Assembly: GCF_030552475.1 (NCBI RefSeq)
Contig: NZ_JAUPED010000006.1
Coordinates: 186,001 to 250,000, forward strand
DNA: 64,000 nucleotides
Direction of reading: 5' to 3'
Origin: Mariniflexile sp. AS56
Lineage (GTDB): Bacteria > Bacteroidota > Bacteroidia > Flavobacteriales > Flavobacteriaceae
Of this stretch, positions 55,652 through 64,000 are shown piece after piece; positions within the stretch are counted from its first letter, which is position 1; each line of letters begins with the position of its first letter. The translations under genes and the position numbers were made by a program. Under the pieces are notes generated by a model. The model was not told where the DNA came from. It worked only from the letters and a program-made list of their open reading frames with translations, and did not search any database.

Positions 55652-58105
55652 ATGAAAAGGAAACAAATAAAACATGTTAAAAATAGAGAACGTACTTTAC
55701 TATTATGTATAGCATGTTTTTTATTGTCTATTTTTAATATTAAAGCCCAAGTACCTGATCCCAATCAAGGATTAAGAGCAGAATGGATGCGTGGTGCATT
55801 GGGTTTGCTATGGCTGCCAGAGCGTAATTTTAATGGCAATATAGAAGGTATACGAATTGATGATTTTATAACTCAAATCAATTACCTAAGAACTATTGAT
55901 TATGTTCAGTTACCTCTAACAAGCCCAAACATTTTTTCTCCAATCCATGTTGCTCCACATCCTATAATTGAAAGTTTATGGGAAAATGATACCGATACAA
56001 ATGGCAATCCAATTAATTTGGCAGTTCCTAGAGAAGCAGTAGACGATCCGCTTTTAACTTGGCTTAAATCGCTTAGAGCCGCAGGATTAAGAACAGAGCT
56101 ATATGTAAATTCATATAATTTACTAGCAAGATTTCCAGAAAATGTTCAAGCAGATTATCCGGATGTATCAGCACGTTGGATGGCATGGTGCGATACTAAT
56201 GCAGAGGCCCAAACTTTTATTAACAGCCAAACGTATCACAGTGGAGATGGCAGGCGTAAATATATGTTTTGCTATGCAGAGTTTATTCTTAAAGAATATG
56301 CCATGCGTTATGGAGATTTAGTTGATGCTTGGTGTTTTGACTCGGCAGATAATATTATGGAGAATGAGTGTGGCGACGATCCTGCATCTGGAATTTTGAA
56401 TGATCAGAGAATTTATCAAGCTTTTGCAGATGCTTGTCATGCAGGGAATCCGAACGCGGCGATATCATTTAATAATAGTGTTGGAGATAGAGAAGGAAAC
56501 CCGTTTTCAACAGCAACCTTATTTGACGATTATACTTTTGGACACCCTTTTGGAGGCGCCGGTAATATGGTTGAACCTAGAGACCCTTTATATGGTTATA
56601 ATTTTGGTATCATTGAATGGATGGGAACTTATAATGGATATGCTTTTATAGAAGCAGGCGAATCAAGATCTTGGAATGATAAAGTAGTTTCCCATTTTTT
56701 TCCAAAACAAAGTACAACATCTTGGAATGCTGGTAGCGCGCCATGTTTAACGGATGCGGAATTTGTAGAATGGACTACTACTGGGCTTATAAGTGGAGGC
56801 TCCATAACATGGGGAACGCCGCTAGTGAGAACAAACTTAGAAAACTCGCCTGTCCTTACATTACAACCATATGCACTAACACAGTTTGAACTTACAGATA
56901 TTAACCTAAAAGAATTTCAATATCCTGGAGCACCAAATTGGTCAAGACAATATACTATTTTAGCTGAAGCATACATAGGAATGCCATATGCACATACATT
57001 AACAGAAGGATTTGATTTTTGGGATCCAGAAGGCAATGTTATTACATCGCTTATTGCTCAAAATAGTTTCCCAACTTGGTTAACGATTACAGAAACAGAA
57101 CCAGGTGTTTGGACCTTGAGTGGTACACCTAATGAAACGACAGATACAAATTATGAGTTTGATTTAAGAGTTAGTGATGCTTCTAGTGGAAGAAACAGAA
57201 CGGTGAAATTAGCCGTTTATGAAGAATTTGTGCCTGAACCAATCATAATTGATGTTCAAATACAAGCTACAGAAAACACCACGTATCCATCGGGAGCAGT
57301 TACCATGACGGGTACTGCAACAGTTCCTGGTTATGATGCCACTTTTGAAATTGATATAACGGTAACACCTGATGGTGATTTCACAACCTATCCAAATGCC
57401 GTAATAGTCTCAGGAACAAGTGATACAAACGGCAACTCCACTACAAAAAGTTGGGGTATAAGTGATGATGGAACAAACGATGCTTCAGGCGATAGAATAT
57501 TCGCAGGTGAACAACAATTTACTGCAACTATGAGTAATGCTAGAGTAGGAAGTATATCTGGGTCTAGTGGCTTAACAACAGAAAATATTACTATCGATAC
57601 TTTCAAATCAATAACTATAGTAAATGCTCAGAGTTCGGGTGATAGATTTACGTTCTCAGCTGACGGATCATCAGAATTTCAAATGGGTAAACTAAGTCAA
57701 CCAACTAGTGTTGTAGATTTAGTAATAGAAGCAGCAGATGCGCAAATTGAGAGTTTTACAATCAAAAATGGTTCTACAGCAACAAACGATAAATGGTCAG
57801 TAAATAATATTACGGTTCAGGTTTCCATAGATGAGTCATCGCTAACCTTAGGAATTAATGACCTTAAAAGTATATCAGATACTTTTAGATTATATCCTAA
57901 CCCTGCAAAAGATAATATTTCATTTAATAAGACAATACATGATGCTAAAATTATAGATTTAACAGGAAAGGTTGTGAAAACCTTTACTGCTGAAACAAAA
58001 AGCATAGATATAACTAATGTCGAATCGGGTATGTACATACTAAAAGGGGTTAGTGCTAAAGGTGATCCCATAATAAAAATATTTATAAAATATACTTCAT
58101 ACTAA
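55652..58105 (+). CDS. T9SS-secreted candidate fucan hydrolase, second family, copy 1
   Basis: 817 residues; signal peptide ~1-33 (NIKAQ). Catalytic-like domain (~34-430) opening with VPDPNQGLRAEWMRG; barrel-like strands TIDYVQLPL, RTELYVNSYN, DAWCFDSADN and AISFNNSVG; D230 (CFDSADN) and E322 (IIEWMG) are conserved in the neighbouring copy (D233, E323) and are catalytic candidates. Then an Ig-like module (GMPYAHTLTEGFDFWDPEG to SDASSGRNR), a second beta module (~530-720) and a T9SS tail (LYPNPAKDNI). The barrel reads like GH29-related endo-fucanases; GH107 and GH168 are the first families to test. This family is unrelated by eye to the 3196/12354 pair. Confidence 0.75.
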   Translation: MKRKQIKHVKNRERTLLLCIACFLLSIFNIKAQVPDPNQGLRAEWMRGALGLLWLPERNFNGNIEGIRIDDFITQINYLRTIDYVQLPLTSPNIFSPIHVAPHPIIESLWENDTDTNGNPINLAVPREAVDDPLLTWLKSLRAAGLRTELYVNSYNLLARFPENVQADYPDVSARWMAWCDTNAEAQTFINSQTYHSGDGRRKYMFCYAEFILKEYAMRYGDLVDAWCFDSADNIMENECGDDPASGILNDQRIYQAFADACHAGNPNAAISFNNSVGDREGNPFSTATLFDDYTFGHPFGGAGNMVEPRDPLYGYNFGIIEWMGTYNGYAFIEAGESRSWNDKVVSHFFPKQSTTSWNAGSAPCLTDAEFVEWTTTGLISGGSITWGTPLVRTNLENSPVLTLQPYALTQFELTDINLKEFQYPGAPNWSRQYTILAEAYIGMPYAHTLTEGFDFWDPEGNVITSLIAQNSFPTWLTITETEPGVWTLSGTPNETTDTNYEFDLRVSDASSGRNRTVKLAVYEEFVPEPIIIDVQIQATENTTYPSGAVTMTGTATVPGYDATFEIDITVTPDGDFTTYPNAVIVSGTSDTNGNSTTKSWGISDDGTNDASGDRIFAGEQQFTATMSNARVGSISGSSGLTTENITIDTFKSITIVNAQSSGDRFTFSADGSSEFQMGKLSQPTSVVDLVIEAADAQIESFTIKNGSTATNDKWSVNNITVQVSIDESSLTLGINDLKSISDTFRLYPNPAKDNISFNKTIHDAKIIDLTGKVVKTFTAETKSIDITNVESGMYILKGVSAKGDPIIKIFIKYTSY

Positions 58106-58127
58106 AATCAACTTTAACTAATTAATA

Positions 58128-59954
58128 ATGAGAATCAAAGAAAAAGCATCAATTTATATGACCAAGAGTAATTTCTTGCTCATACTTTTTTGCTTATTAT
58201 TTGGAGTATATGAGGTAAAAGCTCAAGTGCCAGATCCCAATCAAGGTAAGCGTGCCGATTGGATGCTTGGTAGTTGGGGTTTAAATTGGAAGCCTGAAAA
58301 TTTTTATAGTGGTCTTATTGAAGATGTTTCAATCCAATCATACCTCGAAAATTTAAAAGATATTAGAACTATTGATTATATTCAAGTTCATTTAACCGAA
58401 TCAAATATTTATTCTCCATCTCATAGTGCTCCAAGCACACTTTTAGAAAGTTTTTGGGAAGGAGATACAGATTCGAATGGAAACCCCATTAATTTAATTG
58501 TTCCTAGAGCTTCTTCTGGTTCGGATCCTTTTTTAAGCTGGCTAAAAGCCATTAAAGGAGCAGGTTTAAAAACAATGGTCTATGTTAATTCATATAATTT
58601 ACTAGCACGTGATGAAACAAGAATATCTAATTATTTTCCGAATGTATCAGAACGTTGGAAAAATTACTGCGATACAGATCCAACGGTTCAGACTTTTATT
58701 AATAGTAAATCTTATCATTTTGATGGTGTACATAGCAGGAGGCCTTATATGTTTTGTTATGCAGAATTTGTTTTAAAAGAGTATGCGATACGCTATGGAG
58801 ATCTTATTGATGCTTGGGGTTTTGATTCTGCTGATAATGTTATGGAGGAAGAATGTGGTGATAATCCTGCTTCCGAAGACATTAATGATCAGAGAATATA
58901 TGAAGCTTTCGCAAATGCTGTGCATGCAGGAAACCCAAATGCGGCTATTGCATTTAATAATAGTGTAGGTACGGCAGCTGCACCATTTACAACAGCAACT
59001 TATTTTGACGATTATTGCTTTGGTCATCCATTTGGTGGTGCTGGCAACATGGTAGAAACAACTAGTTTGTATGACAGGAATTTTGGAATATGCGAATTTA
59101 TGCAAGATAATACTGGGCATCCATTTACTGGTGATACTAGAGCTTGGAATGATAATGTGGTGGGACGTTTTTTTCCAAAATTAAGTACTACTGCATGGAA
59201 TGCAGGTAATACACCATGTTTAACGGATGAGCAATTTGTGGAATGGAACCGTGTAGGGATAATTAATGCAGGATCTATTCTTTGGGGTACACCTCTAATA
59301 AGAACAAATTTACTTAATTCTCCTGTTCTTACTATTCAACCATATGCGCTTACCCAATTGTCATTAACAGACACTTATTTTAAAGAATTTCAATTACCAG
59401 GAGCACCAAACTGGGCAAGACAACATACAGTTTTACCAGATGCAACTATAGGAGAACCATATTCACATAGATTAGTTCAAGATATCGATTTTTGGGATCC
59501 AGAAGGTGATATAATTACATCACTTTTAACTCTAGATAGTTTTCCAACATGGTTAACTATTATAGAAACAGAGTCCGGGGTGTGGACATTAAGCGGGACG
59601 CCTAATGAAACTACTGATACAGAATATGAATTTTATTTAAAAGTTAGTGATGCATTTGGAGGATCTAGTAGGTTAGTTAACATGAATGTTAATGCTAGTT
59701 CATTATCTGTGGAAGATATATATCAAGACAATAAGTATGCACTTAAATTATTCCCTAACCCAACATCGGGTAATATTTCTTTTAATATAGAGCCACAATT
59801 AATTGAGGTTTACGACATAAGAGGTAAGCTTTTAAAGAATGACAAATCTGGGTCAACTAGTTTAAGTGTTTCTGAGTTAAGCACAGGAATGTACATTATT
59901 AAGTTTTTAACTAACGATGGAAAAACATTTTTCAATAAATTTTTAAAAAAGTAA
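58128..59954 (+). CDS. T9SS-secreted candidate fucan hydrolase, second family, copy 2
   Basis: 608 residues; signal peptide ~1-32 (EVKAQ). Tandem copy of 55652-58105: VPDPNQGKRADWMLG, TIDYIQVHL, KTMVYVNSYN, DAWGFDSADN (D233), CEFMQ (E323) and FGHPFGGAGNMVE align without large gaps. It has the Ig-like module (DFWDPEGDIITSLL) but lacks the extra ~190-residue beta module of copy 1, going straight to the T9SS tail (LFPNPTSGNI). Separated by 22 bp and certainly co-transcribed. A module difference with a conserved core suggests different substrate anchoring. Confidence 0.75.
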   Translation: MRIKEKASIYMTKSNFLLILFCLLFGVYEVKAQVPDPNQGKRADWMLGSWGLNWKPENFYSGLIEDVSIQSYLENLKDIRTIDYIQVHLTESNIYSPSHSAPSTLLESFWEGDTDSNGNPINLIVPRASSGSDPFLSWLKAIKGAGLKTMVYVNSYNLLARDETRISNYFPNVSERWKNYCDTDPTVQTFINSKSYHFDGVHSRRPYMFCYAEFVLKEYAIRYGDLIDAWGFDSADNVMEEECGDNPASEDINDQRIYEAFANAVHAGNPNAAIAFNNSVGTAAAPFTTATYFDDYCFGHPFGGAGNMVETTSLYDRNFGICEFMQDNTGHPFTGDTRAWNDNVVGRFFPKLSTTAWNAGNTPCLTDEQFVEWNRVGIINAGSILWGTPLIRTNLLNSPVLTIQPYALTQLSLTDTYFKEFQLPGAPNWARQHTVLPDATIGEPYSHRLVQDIDFWDPEGDIITSLLTLDSFPTWLTIIETESGVWTLSGTPNETTDTEYEFYLKVSDAFGGSSRLVNMNVNASSLSVEDIYQDNKYALKLFPNPTSGNISFNIEPQLIEVYDIRGKLLKNDKSGSTSLSVSELSTGMYIIKFLTNDGKTFFNKFLKK

Positions 59955-60014
59955 ATACTATAAATAATTAATATGAACCTTCCATAACTAGATTTCTATA
60001 ACAAATATAATGAC

Positions 60015-60033
60015 CACATGGAATCACCATGTG
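60015..60033 (+). repeat. Small hairpin upstream of sulfatase
   Basis: CACATGG / CCATGTG, 7-bp perfect stem, 5-nt loop, 28 bp before the sulfatase start. No U-run; possibly a processing or translational-control hairpin. Confidence 0.4.
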
Positions 60034-60061
60034 ACCCATAAAAAACAAATAAAATAGACAC

Positions 60062-61465
60062 ATGAAAACAAAATTAATCGCATTATTATTCATCCTAATA
60101 TCAGTAGGTTGTAGTTCATCAAAGGCCCAACAACAAGTTGATAAACCTAACATCATTTTCATTTTTGCAGATGATTGGGGCTATGGTGATATAAGTGCAC
60201 ATGGTAGTACCTGGGTAGAAACACCTCATATTGATAAAATGATTAGCGATGGTATGGACTTTGCTAATTTCACGGTAAATAGTCCAGTTTGTTCACCAAG
60301 TAGAGTGGCGGTTATGACGGGGCAATTTCCGGCAAGACAATCCATTCATCAACATTTTCAAGGCTGGAAAGCACATGAAAAACGAGGTATGCCAGATTGG
60401 ATGGACCCAACGGACATGTCGTTTCCTAAATATTTTCAGGATGCTGGCTACGTAACAGGTCATTTTGGTAAATGGCATTTAGGATGGAGATCAAAAGATT
60501 CACCTGTTGAAACAGATTATGGTTACGACGAATATGCAACGTTCAATGGTTCGAAAACTATAGATATTCCACATGCAGGATCTGTTGGTGTAGATTATGC
60601 TGAAAAATTTATTAAAGAAAACAAAGACAAACCATTCTTTATTAATCTTTGGTTACATGAAGCACATACAGCTCATTATCCTTTAGAAAAATTTATGGAT
60701 CAATTTGGAAATTTGGATGAACAAAAACAAGTGTATGCTTCCGTTATAGCAGAAGGTGATGAAGCAGTTGGAAGAATCAATAAGCTTTTAAAAGAGTTAA
60801 ATCTAGATGAAAACACACTTGTAGTATTTTCAACAGATAATGGTCCAGAATGGGAAGGTTCCGAAAAAGAAAAAATACACAGAAAAGATGATCCAGAAGG
60901 ATTAGGAAAATACTATTCTGTTGGCGAAACAGGAGGTTTAAAAGGGCAAAAAAGATCTTTATTTGCAGGTGGTATTCGTGTGCCTTTTGTTGCCAAATGG
61001 CCAAAAGTAATAGCCGCGGGTGTAGAAGACAAAACTTCTGTAGTAACTGCTGTAGATTTATTACCGACGTTTTTTGAAGTAGCAAATATTCAAATGCCTA
61101 CAGATTATAAACCAGACGGAGAGAGTATGCTTTCTGCTTTTAAAGGAAAAGATTTTAATAGAAGCAAACCCATTTTTTGGGAATGGCGAGGTGGTTCAAA
61201 AGAAGAATATACTTGGCCTACACTTGGAGTTAGAGATGGTGATTGGAAATTGGTTGTTGATGTAACCGGAGAAAAGTATGAGTTATTTAATGAAAAAGAA
61301 GATTGGAAAGAAGAAAATAATCTAGCAGAAGAGAATCCTGAAAAAGCCAAAGAATTATTAACGATGATAAATAATTGGAAAGCAACACTGCCAACAGAAC
61401 CAAGAGCTAGTTGTACATCTATAGTAAGAAATGCCGTAAAAAAAGCAGGAAAAAATAAATCCTAA
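60062..61465 (+). CDS. Lipoprotein sulfatase, family S1
   Basis: 467 residues; lipoprotein signal with SVGCSS (Cys ~17). FADDWGYGDISAHG, VCSPSR with C77, FGKWHLGW, WLHEAHTAHYPLEKF, FSTDNGPEW and a final YELFNEKEDWKEENNL region. The single-domain length matches a compact S1 sulfatase of the arylsulfatase A/GalNAc-6-sulfatase type (DDWGYGD start). It follows the tandem fucanase candidates with a 107-bp gap and precedes GH29, and so can work on oligomers before fucose release. Confidence 0.95.
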   Translation: MKTKLIALLFILISVGCSSSKAQQQVDKPNIIFIFADDWGYGDISAHGSTWVETPHIDKMISDGMDFANFTVNSPVCSPSRVAVMTGQFPARQSIHQHFQGWKAHEKRGMPDWMDPTDMSFPKYFQDAGYVTGHFGKWHLGWRSKDSPVETDYGYDEYATFNGSKTIDIPHAGSVGVDYAEKFIKENKDKPFFINLWLHEAHTAHYPLEKFMDQFGNLDEQKQVYASVIAEGDEAVGRINKLLKELNLDENTLVVFSTDNGPEWEGSEKEKIHRKDDPEGLGKYYSVGETGGLKGQKRSLFAGGIRVPFVAKWPKVIAAGVEDKTSVVTAVDLLPTFFEVANIQMPTDYKPDGESMLSAFKGKDFNRSKPIFWEWRGGSKEEYTWPTLGVRDGDWKLVVDVTGEKYELFNEKEDWKEENNLAEENPEKAKELLTMINNWKATLPTEPRASCTSIVRNAVKKAGKNKS

Positions 61466-61505
61466 TTTATAGGGTTATTTATTCATAATTATAAATATGA
61501 TTTTA

Positions 61506-62993
61506 ATGAAACATTCAAAAAAAATAGTATCACTTCTATTGGTTTTTGCCATTATGAGTTGTAAACAAAAGCAAAAGGAGACTGTAGAGCAAAACCTAGA
61601 GTTAACTTATGAAGAGATGAATGCATCAAAAGACGTTGCTAAAGAAGCTTTTAACGATGCAAAGTATGGCATGTTTATTCATTGGGGTTTATACTCAATT
61701 CCTGGAGGTATTTGGAAAGGGAAAAAGATGGAAGAGTTAAAAGGCCCAAGAGTGGCAGAGTGGATACAATTTGGAGCTCAAATTCCAAGAGATGAATATG
61801 CACAATTAGCAACCGAATTCAATCCAACGGAGTTTGATGCAGATGCCATTGCAAAATTAGCAAAAGATGCTGGTATGAAGTATTTGGTAATTACCTCTAA
61901 GCACCATGATGGTTTTGCTATGTATGATTCTGAAGTAAGCAAATATGATATAACAGATGCAAGTCCATATCCTAAAGATATAGTTAAGGAATTGTATGAT
62001 GCTTGTAAAAAGTATGGTGTTGATTTTGGATTGTATTACTCACATAACATCGATTGGATGGATGGGAACGATTGTGGTCTTTCGGAGTATATCGCTTCTG
62101 GAGGAGAGATGCACGATAGAGTAAAACGTAAAGCAGGTGTTAATACTTGGGATCCAAGCCCAAATACGTTTACAGAATATTTAGAAAATAAAGCGTATCC
62201 GCAGGTAAAAGAAATACTAACCAAATTTCCTGATATGACCACATTATGGTACGATTATCCACATTATGTAACTCCAGAACAAAGTCATGAGTTTTACAAA
62301 ATAGCTTACGATTTACAACCTAATTTACTGGTGAATTCTAGAGTTGGTAATGATTTAGGAGATTTTGACATACCGGGAGATAATAAAATCCCTAATGATC
62401 ATTTAGCTATTACTAAGCCGTGGCAAACCGTTGGAACAACAAATAATTCTTGGGGTTATAAGTCTTATGATAACGATTGGAAATCTGTAAAAGAATTAAT
62501 GTTTTGGTTAACAGAAATTGTTAGTAAAGGCGGGAATTACATGTTGAATATAGGCCCAAAGGCATCTGGTGAAGTTCCTCAAGAATCTGTAGATAACCTG
62601 TTAGAAGTGGGTAAATGGTTAGCAGTTAATGGTGAGGCTATTTATAATACCAGAAAATGGAAAGTAACTCATGAAGGTCCAACTAAAATTGAAATGAACG
62701 GAACACATGATAGAGCAAAGAAGGGCGATTTAAAATTTGAATTTACACCACAAGATTTTTGGTTTACTCAAAAAGAAAACACGCTTTATGCTATAGCATT
62801 GGCATATCCAAAGGACAACGAAAAAGTGATTATCGAAAGTTTAACCAAAGAAAATTTAGCAACAATAGGAAGTGTTACCTTGTTAGGTGATAGTTCAGAA
62901 TTAACTTGGAAGCAAACGAGTCATGGATTAGAGGTACAATTGAATGAAAAAGAAGTAAATCCAAATGGATACGTTTTAAAAATTGAATACTAA
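61506..62993 (+). CDS. GH29 alpha-L-fucosidase, lipoprotein
   Basis: About 495 residues from ATG 61506 ([21 protein letters not shown], lipobox with Cys ~19); an in-frame ATG at 61497 adds only three residues and cannot be excluded. [29 protein letters not shown], nucleophile D250 in LWYDYPHY, and [17 protein letters not shown] are the GH29 signatures. The C-terminal beta domain is short. Unlike the other GH29 here (nucleophile segment IWFDTPGG) it has a YP-type motif, which marks a different GH29 group, so linkage preference probably differs. Lipid anchoring places it on a membrane. Confidence 0.94.
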   Translation: MKHSKKIVSLLLVFAIMSCKQKQKETVEQNLELTYEEMNASKDVAKEAFNDAKYGMFIHWGLYSIPGGIWKGKKMEELKGPRVAEWIQFGAQIPRDEYAQLATEFNPTEFDADAIAKLAKDAGMKYLVITSKHHDGFAMYDSEVSKYDITDASPYPKDIVKELYDACKKYGVDFGLYYSHNIDWMDGNDCGLSEYIASGGEMHDRVKRKAGVNTWDPSPNTFTEYLENKAYPQVKEILTKFPDMTTLWYDYPHYVTPEQSHEFYKIAYDLQPNLLVNSRVGNDLGDFDIPGDNKIPNDHLAITKPWQTVGTTNNSWGYKSYDNDWKSVKELMFWLTEIVSKGGNYMLNIGPKASGEVPQESVDNLLEVGKWLAVNGEAIYNTRKWKVTHEGPTKIEMNGTHDRAKKGDLKFEFTPQDFWFTQKENTLYAIALAYPKDNEKVIIESLTKENLATIGSVTLLGDSSELTWKQTSHGLEVQLNEKEVNPNGYVLKIEY

Positions 62994-63046
62994 AAGTTGT
63001 TTCTAGTAAACCTTTCATTTATTAAGTAACAATGAAACATAAAAAA

Positions 63047-63061
63047 ACTAAACTAAACTAA
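63047..63061 (+). repeat. ACTAAA leader repeat before TonB-dependent receptor
   Basis: ACTAAACTAAACTAA seven bases before ATG 63069; identical to the repeat before susC at 46606-46620. Confidence 0.6.
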
Positions 63062-63068
63062 ATATATA

Positions 63069-64000
63069 ATGAGAAAAAAAACAAGCATATTATTTATCTT
63101 GATAGTGATGAATACTCTTTTTGCATTTGCACAACAAAAAACCGTAAAAGGTAAAATTGTTGATAAAGAAGGTCAAGTATTAATTGGTGTAAATGTTATA
63201 GAAAAAGGAACTAAAAATGGAACTGTTTCAGATTTTGATGGTGAATATTTTTTAGAATTAAAAGGAACTGGCAATCAGTTAGAATTTAGTTATATAGGCT
63301 TTAAAACAAAAATTGTAACTGTAGATACAGAAGTTTTAAACATCCAAATGGAAGAAAGTATAAATTCATTAGGTGAAGTTGTTGTTATAGCAGGGTTAAG
63401 AGCATCTCAATTAGAAGCTATAAAAGATAAAAGAAATTCGGATGATATCATAGAATCTATTACATCAGAAGACATTGGTACCTTTTCAGATAATAATACT
63501 GCAGATGCTTTAGAGCGCGTTGCGGGTGTTCAAGTAGAAAGAAATATAGATGGAACTGGGGGAGATAGAATTTCTATACAAGGTTTAGGGCCAGAATTTG
63601 TAGAGGTAACGATTAATGGAAGGTCTCCACTTTCAGCAGGAGATGATGGGTATAGTGGTTTAAGACAGTTTAACTTAGATGTTTTACCAACAGAAATTAT
63701 TAGTGGTGCTACTGTTAATAAAACTGGTGGCGCAGGAAGTAGTGGTGGTATTGGAGGAAATGTAAACTTTAATACTATCAGACCTTTAGATATGCGTTAC
63801 AAAGGAGGAAAAAAACTTTTTGGTGTGTTAGCTTCTAGAACAACAGCCACTAGTGATAAACCAGAATTTGGAAGTAGAAATTCAATGGCATTTGGAGGTG
63901 AAATTACTGATAAACTTGGTGCATTTATTACTTTTTTACAATCAAGTGAGATAACCGTTCAAAATTCATATGGTCTAGGAATTCAAACACCTAGAGATTA
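63069..64000 (+). CDS. TonB-dependent receptor, non-SusC type (cut by window edge)
   Basis: First ~310 residues; open at the right edge. Signal peptide 1-22 (FAFAQQ), carboxypeptidase-like domain (KTVKGKIVDKEGQVLIGVNV, ~25-105), then VVIAGLRASQLEAIKDKRNSDDIIESI and a plug with DALERVAGVQVERN, ISIQGLGPEFVEVTINGR and ATVNKTGGAGSSGGIGGNVN. The plug lacks the SusC signature (GYGTxxKxxxTGSV) and reads like the TonB-dependent receptor group with S-x-I-G-x-F-x-D-N motifs found with sugar and siderophore receptors in Proteobacteria and Bacteroidota. It may carry a different (sulfated or branched) oligosaccharide than the SusC at 46623. The shared ACTAAA leader suggests common control of translation. 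Confidence 0.85.
   Translation, partial: MRKKTSILFILIVMNTLFAFAQQKTVKGKIVDKEGQVLIGVNVIEKGTKNGTVSDFDGEYFLELKGTGNQLEFSYIGFKTKIVTVDTEVLNIQMEESINSLGEVVVIAGLRASQLEAIKDKRNSDDIIESITSEDIGTFSDNNTADALERVAGVQVERNIDGTGGDRISIQGLGPEFVEVTINGRSPLSAGDDGYSGLRQFNLDVLPTEIISGATVNKTGGAGSSGGIGGNVNFNTIRPLDMRYKGGKKLFGVLASRTTATSDKPEFGSRNSMAFGGEITDKLGAFITFLQSSEITVQNSYGLGIQTPRD

Overview
The window is AT-rich DNA from a member of the Bacteroidota, most probably a marine Flavobacteriaceae. The signs are SusC/SusD proteins, hybrid two-component regulators, type IX secretion (T9SS) C-terminal tails, PorX/Por-type secreted enzymes, TAnnTTTG-like -7 promoter elements and leaders without Shine-Dalgarno sequences. Almost the whole window is one very large polysaccharide-utilisation region. 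Its content points to a sulfated, fucose-rich glycan such as brown-algal fucoidan or sulfated fucan: nine sulfatases (one cut by the left edge), two GH29 alpha-L-fucosidases, one GH95-like fucosidase, four secreted barrel-type hydrolase candidates of unassigned family, an L-fucose permease, lactaldehyde dehydrogenase and the LutABC lactate oxidation complex.

Layout. 1-20.8 kb (plus strand): sulfatases interleaved with two EF-hand/alpha-beta hydrolase, GH95-like, exported histidine phosphatase, lipoprotein and two paralogous fucanase-like proteins. 21.1-33.4 kb (minus strand): a small T9SS protein, a sulfatase, a 116-aa helical exported protein, a PID-CTERM small protein with a 1149-aa calcium-binding-type repeat protein, and a hybrid two-component regulator. 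34.1-39.8 kb (plus): intracellular catabolism operon aldA-fucP-55 aa-lutABC. 40.3-44.4 kb: second hybrid regulator. 44.8-63 kb (plus): GH29, SusC, SusD, sulfatase, 116-aa protein, hydrolase, T9SS protein, two tandem fucanase-like proteins, sulfatase, GH29. From 63.07 kb: the start of a second, non-SusC-type TonB-dependent receptor, cut by the right edge.

Working model (inference): secreted T9SS barrel enzymes cut the sulfated fucan, SusC/D imports oligomers, periplasmic or surface sulfatases, esterases and exo-fucosidases strip it to L-fucose, FucP takes fucose into the cytoplasm, and AldA plus LutABC convert the lactaldehyde released by fucose breakdown to lactate and pyruvate. The enzymes that split fucose into lactaldehyde are not in the window.

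The most interesting signal is not a gene. Six transcription units between 5 and 29 kb, on both strands, share a promoter architecture with exact geometry: two AGCAA-like half-sites 21 bp apart, and a TAnnTTTG-like -7 element starting 49 bp downstream of the box start. This looks like the operator of one of the AraC-output hybrid regulators and defines a candidate regulon. Other points: a 52-bp perfect palindrome, a 276-bp tandem repeat inside the calcium-binding-type protein, two unassigned hydrolase-like families each present as paralog pairs, and a beta-sandwich module shared by four proteins.
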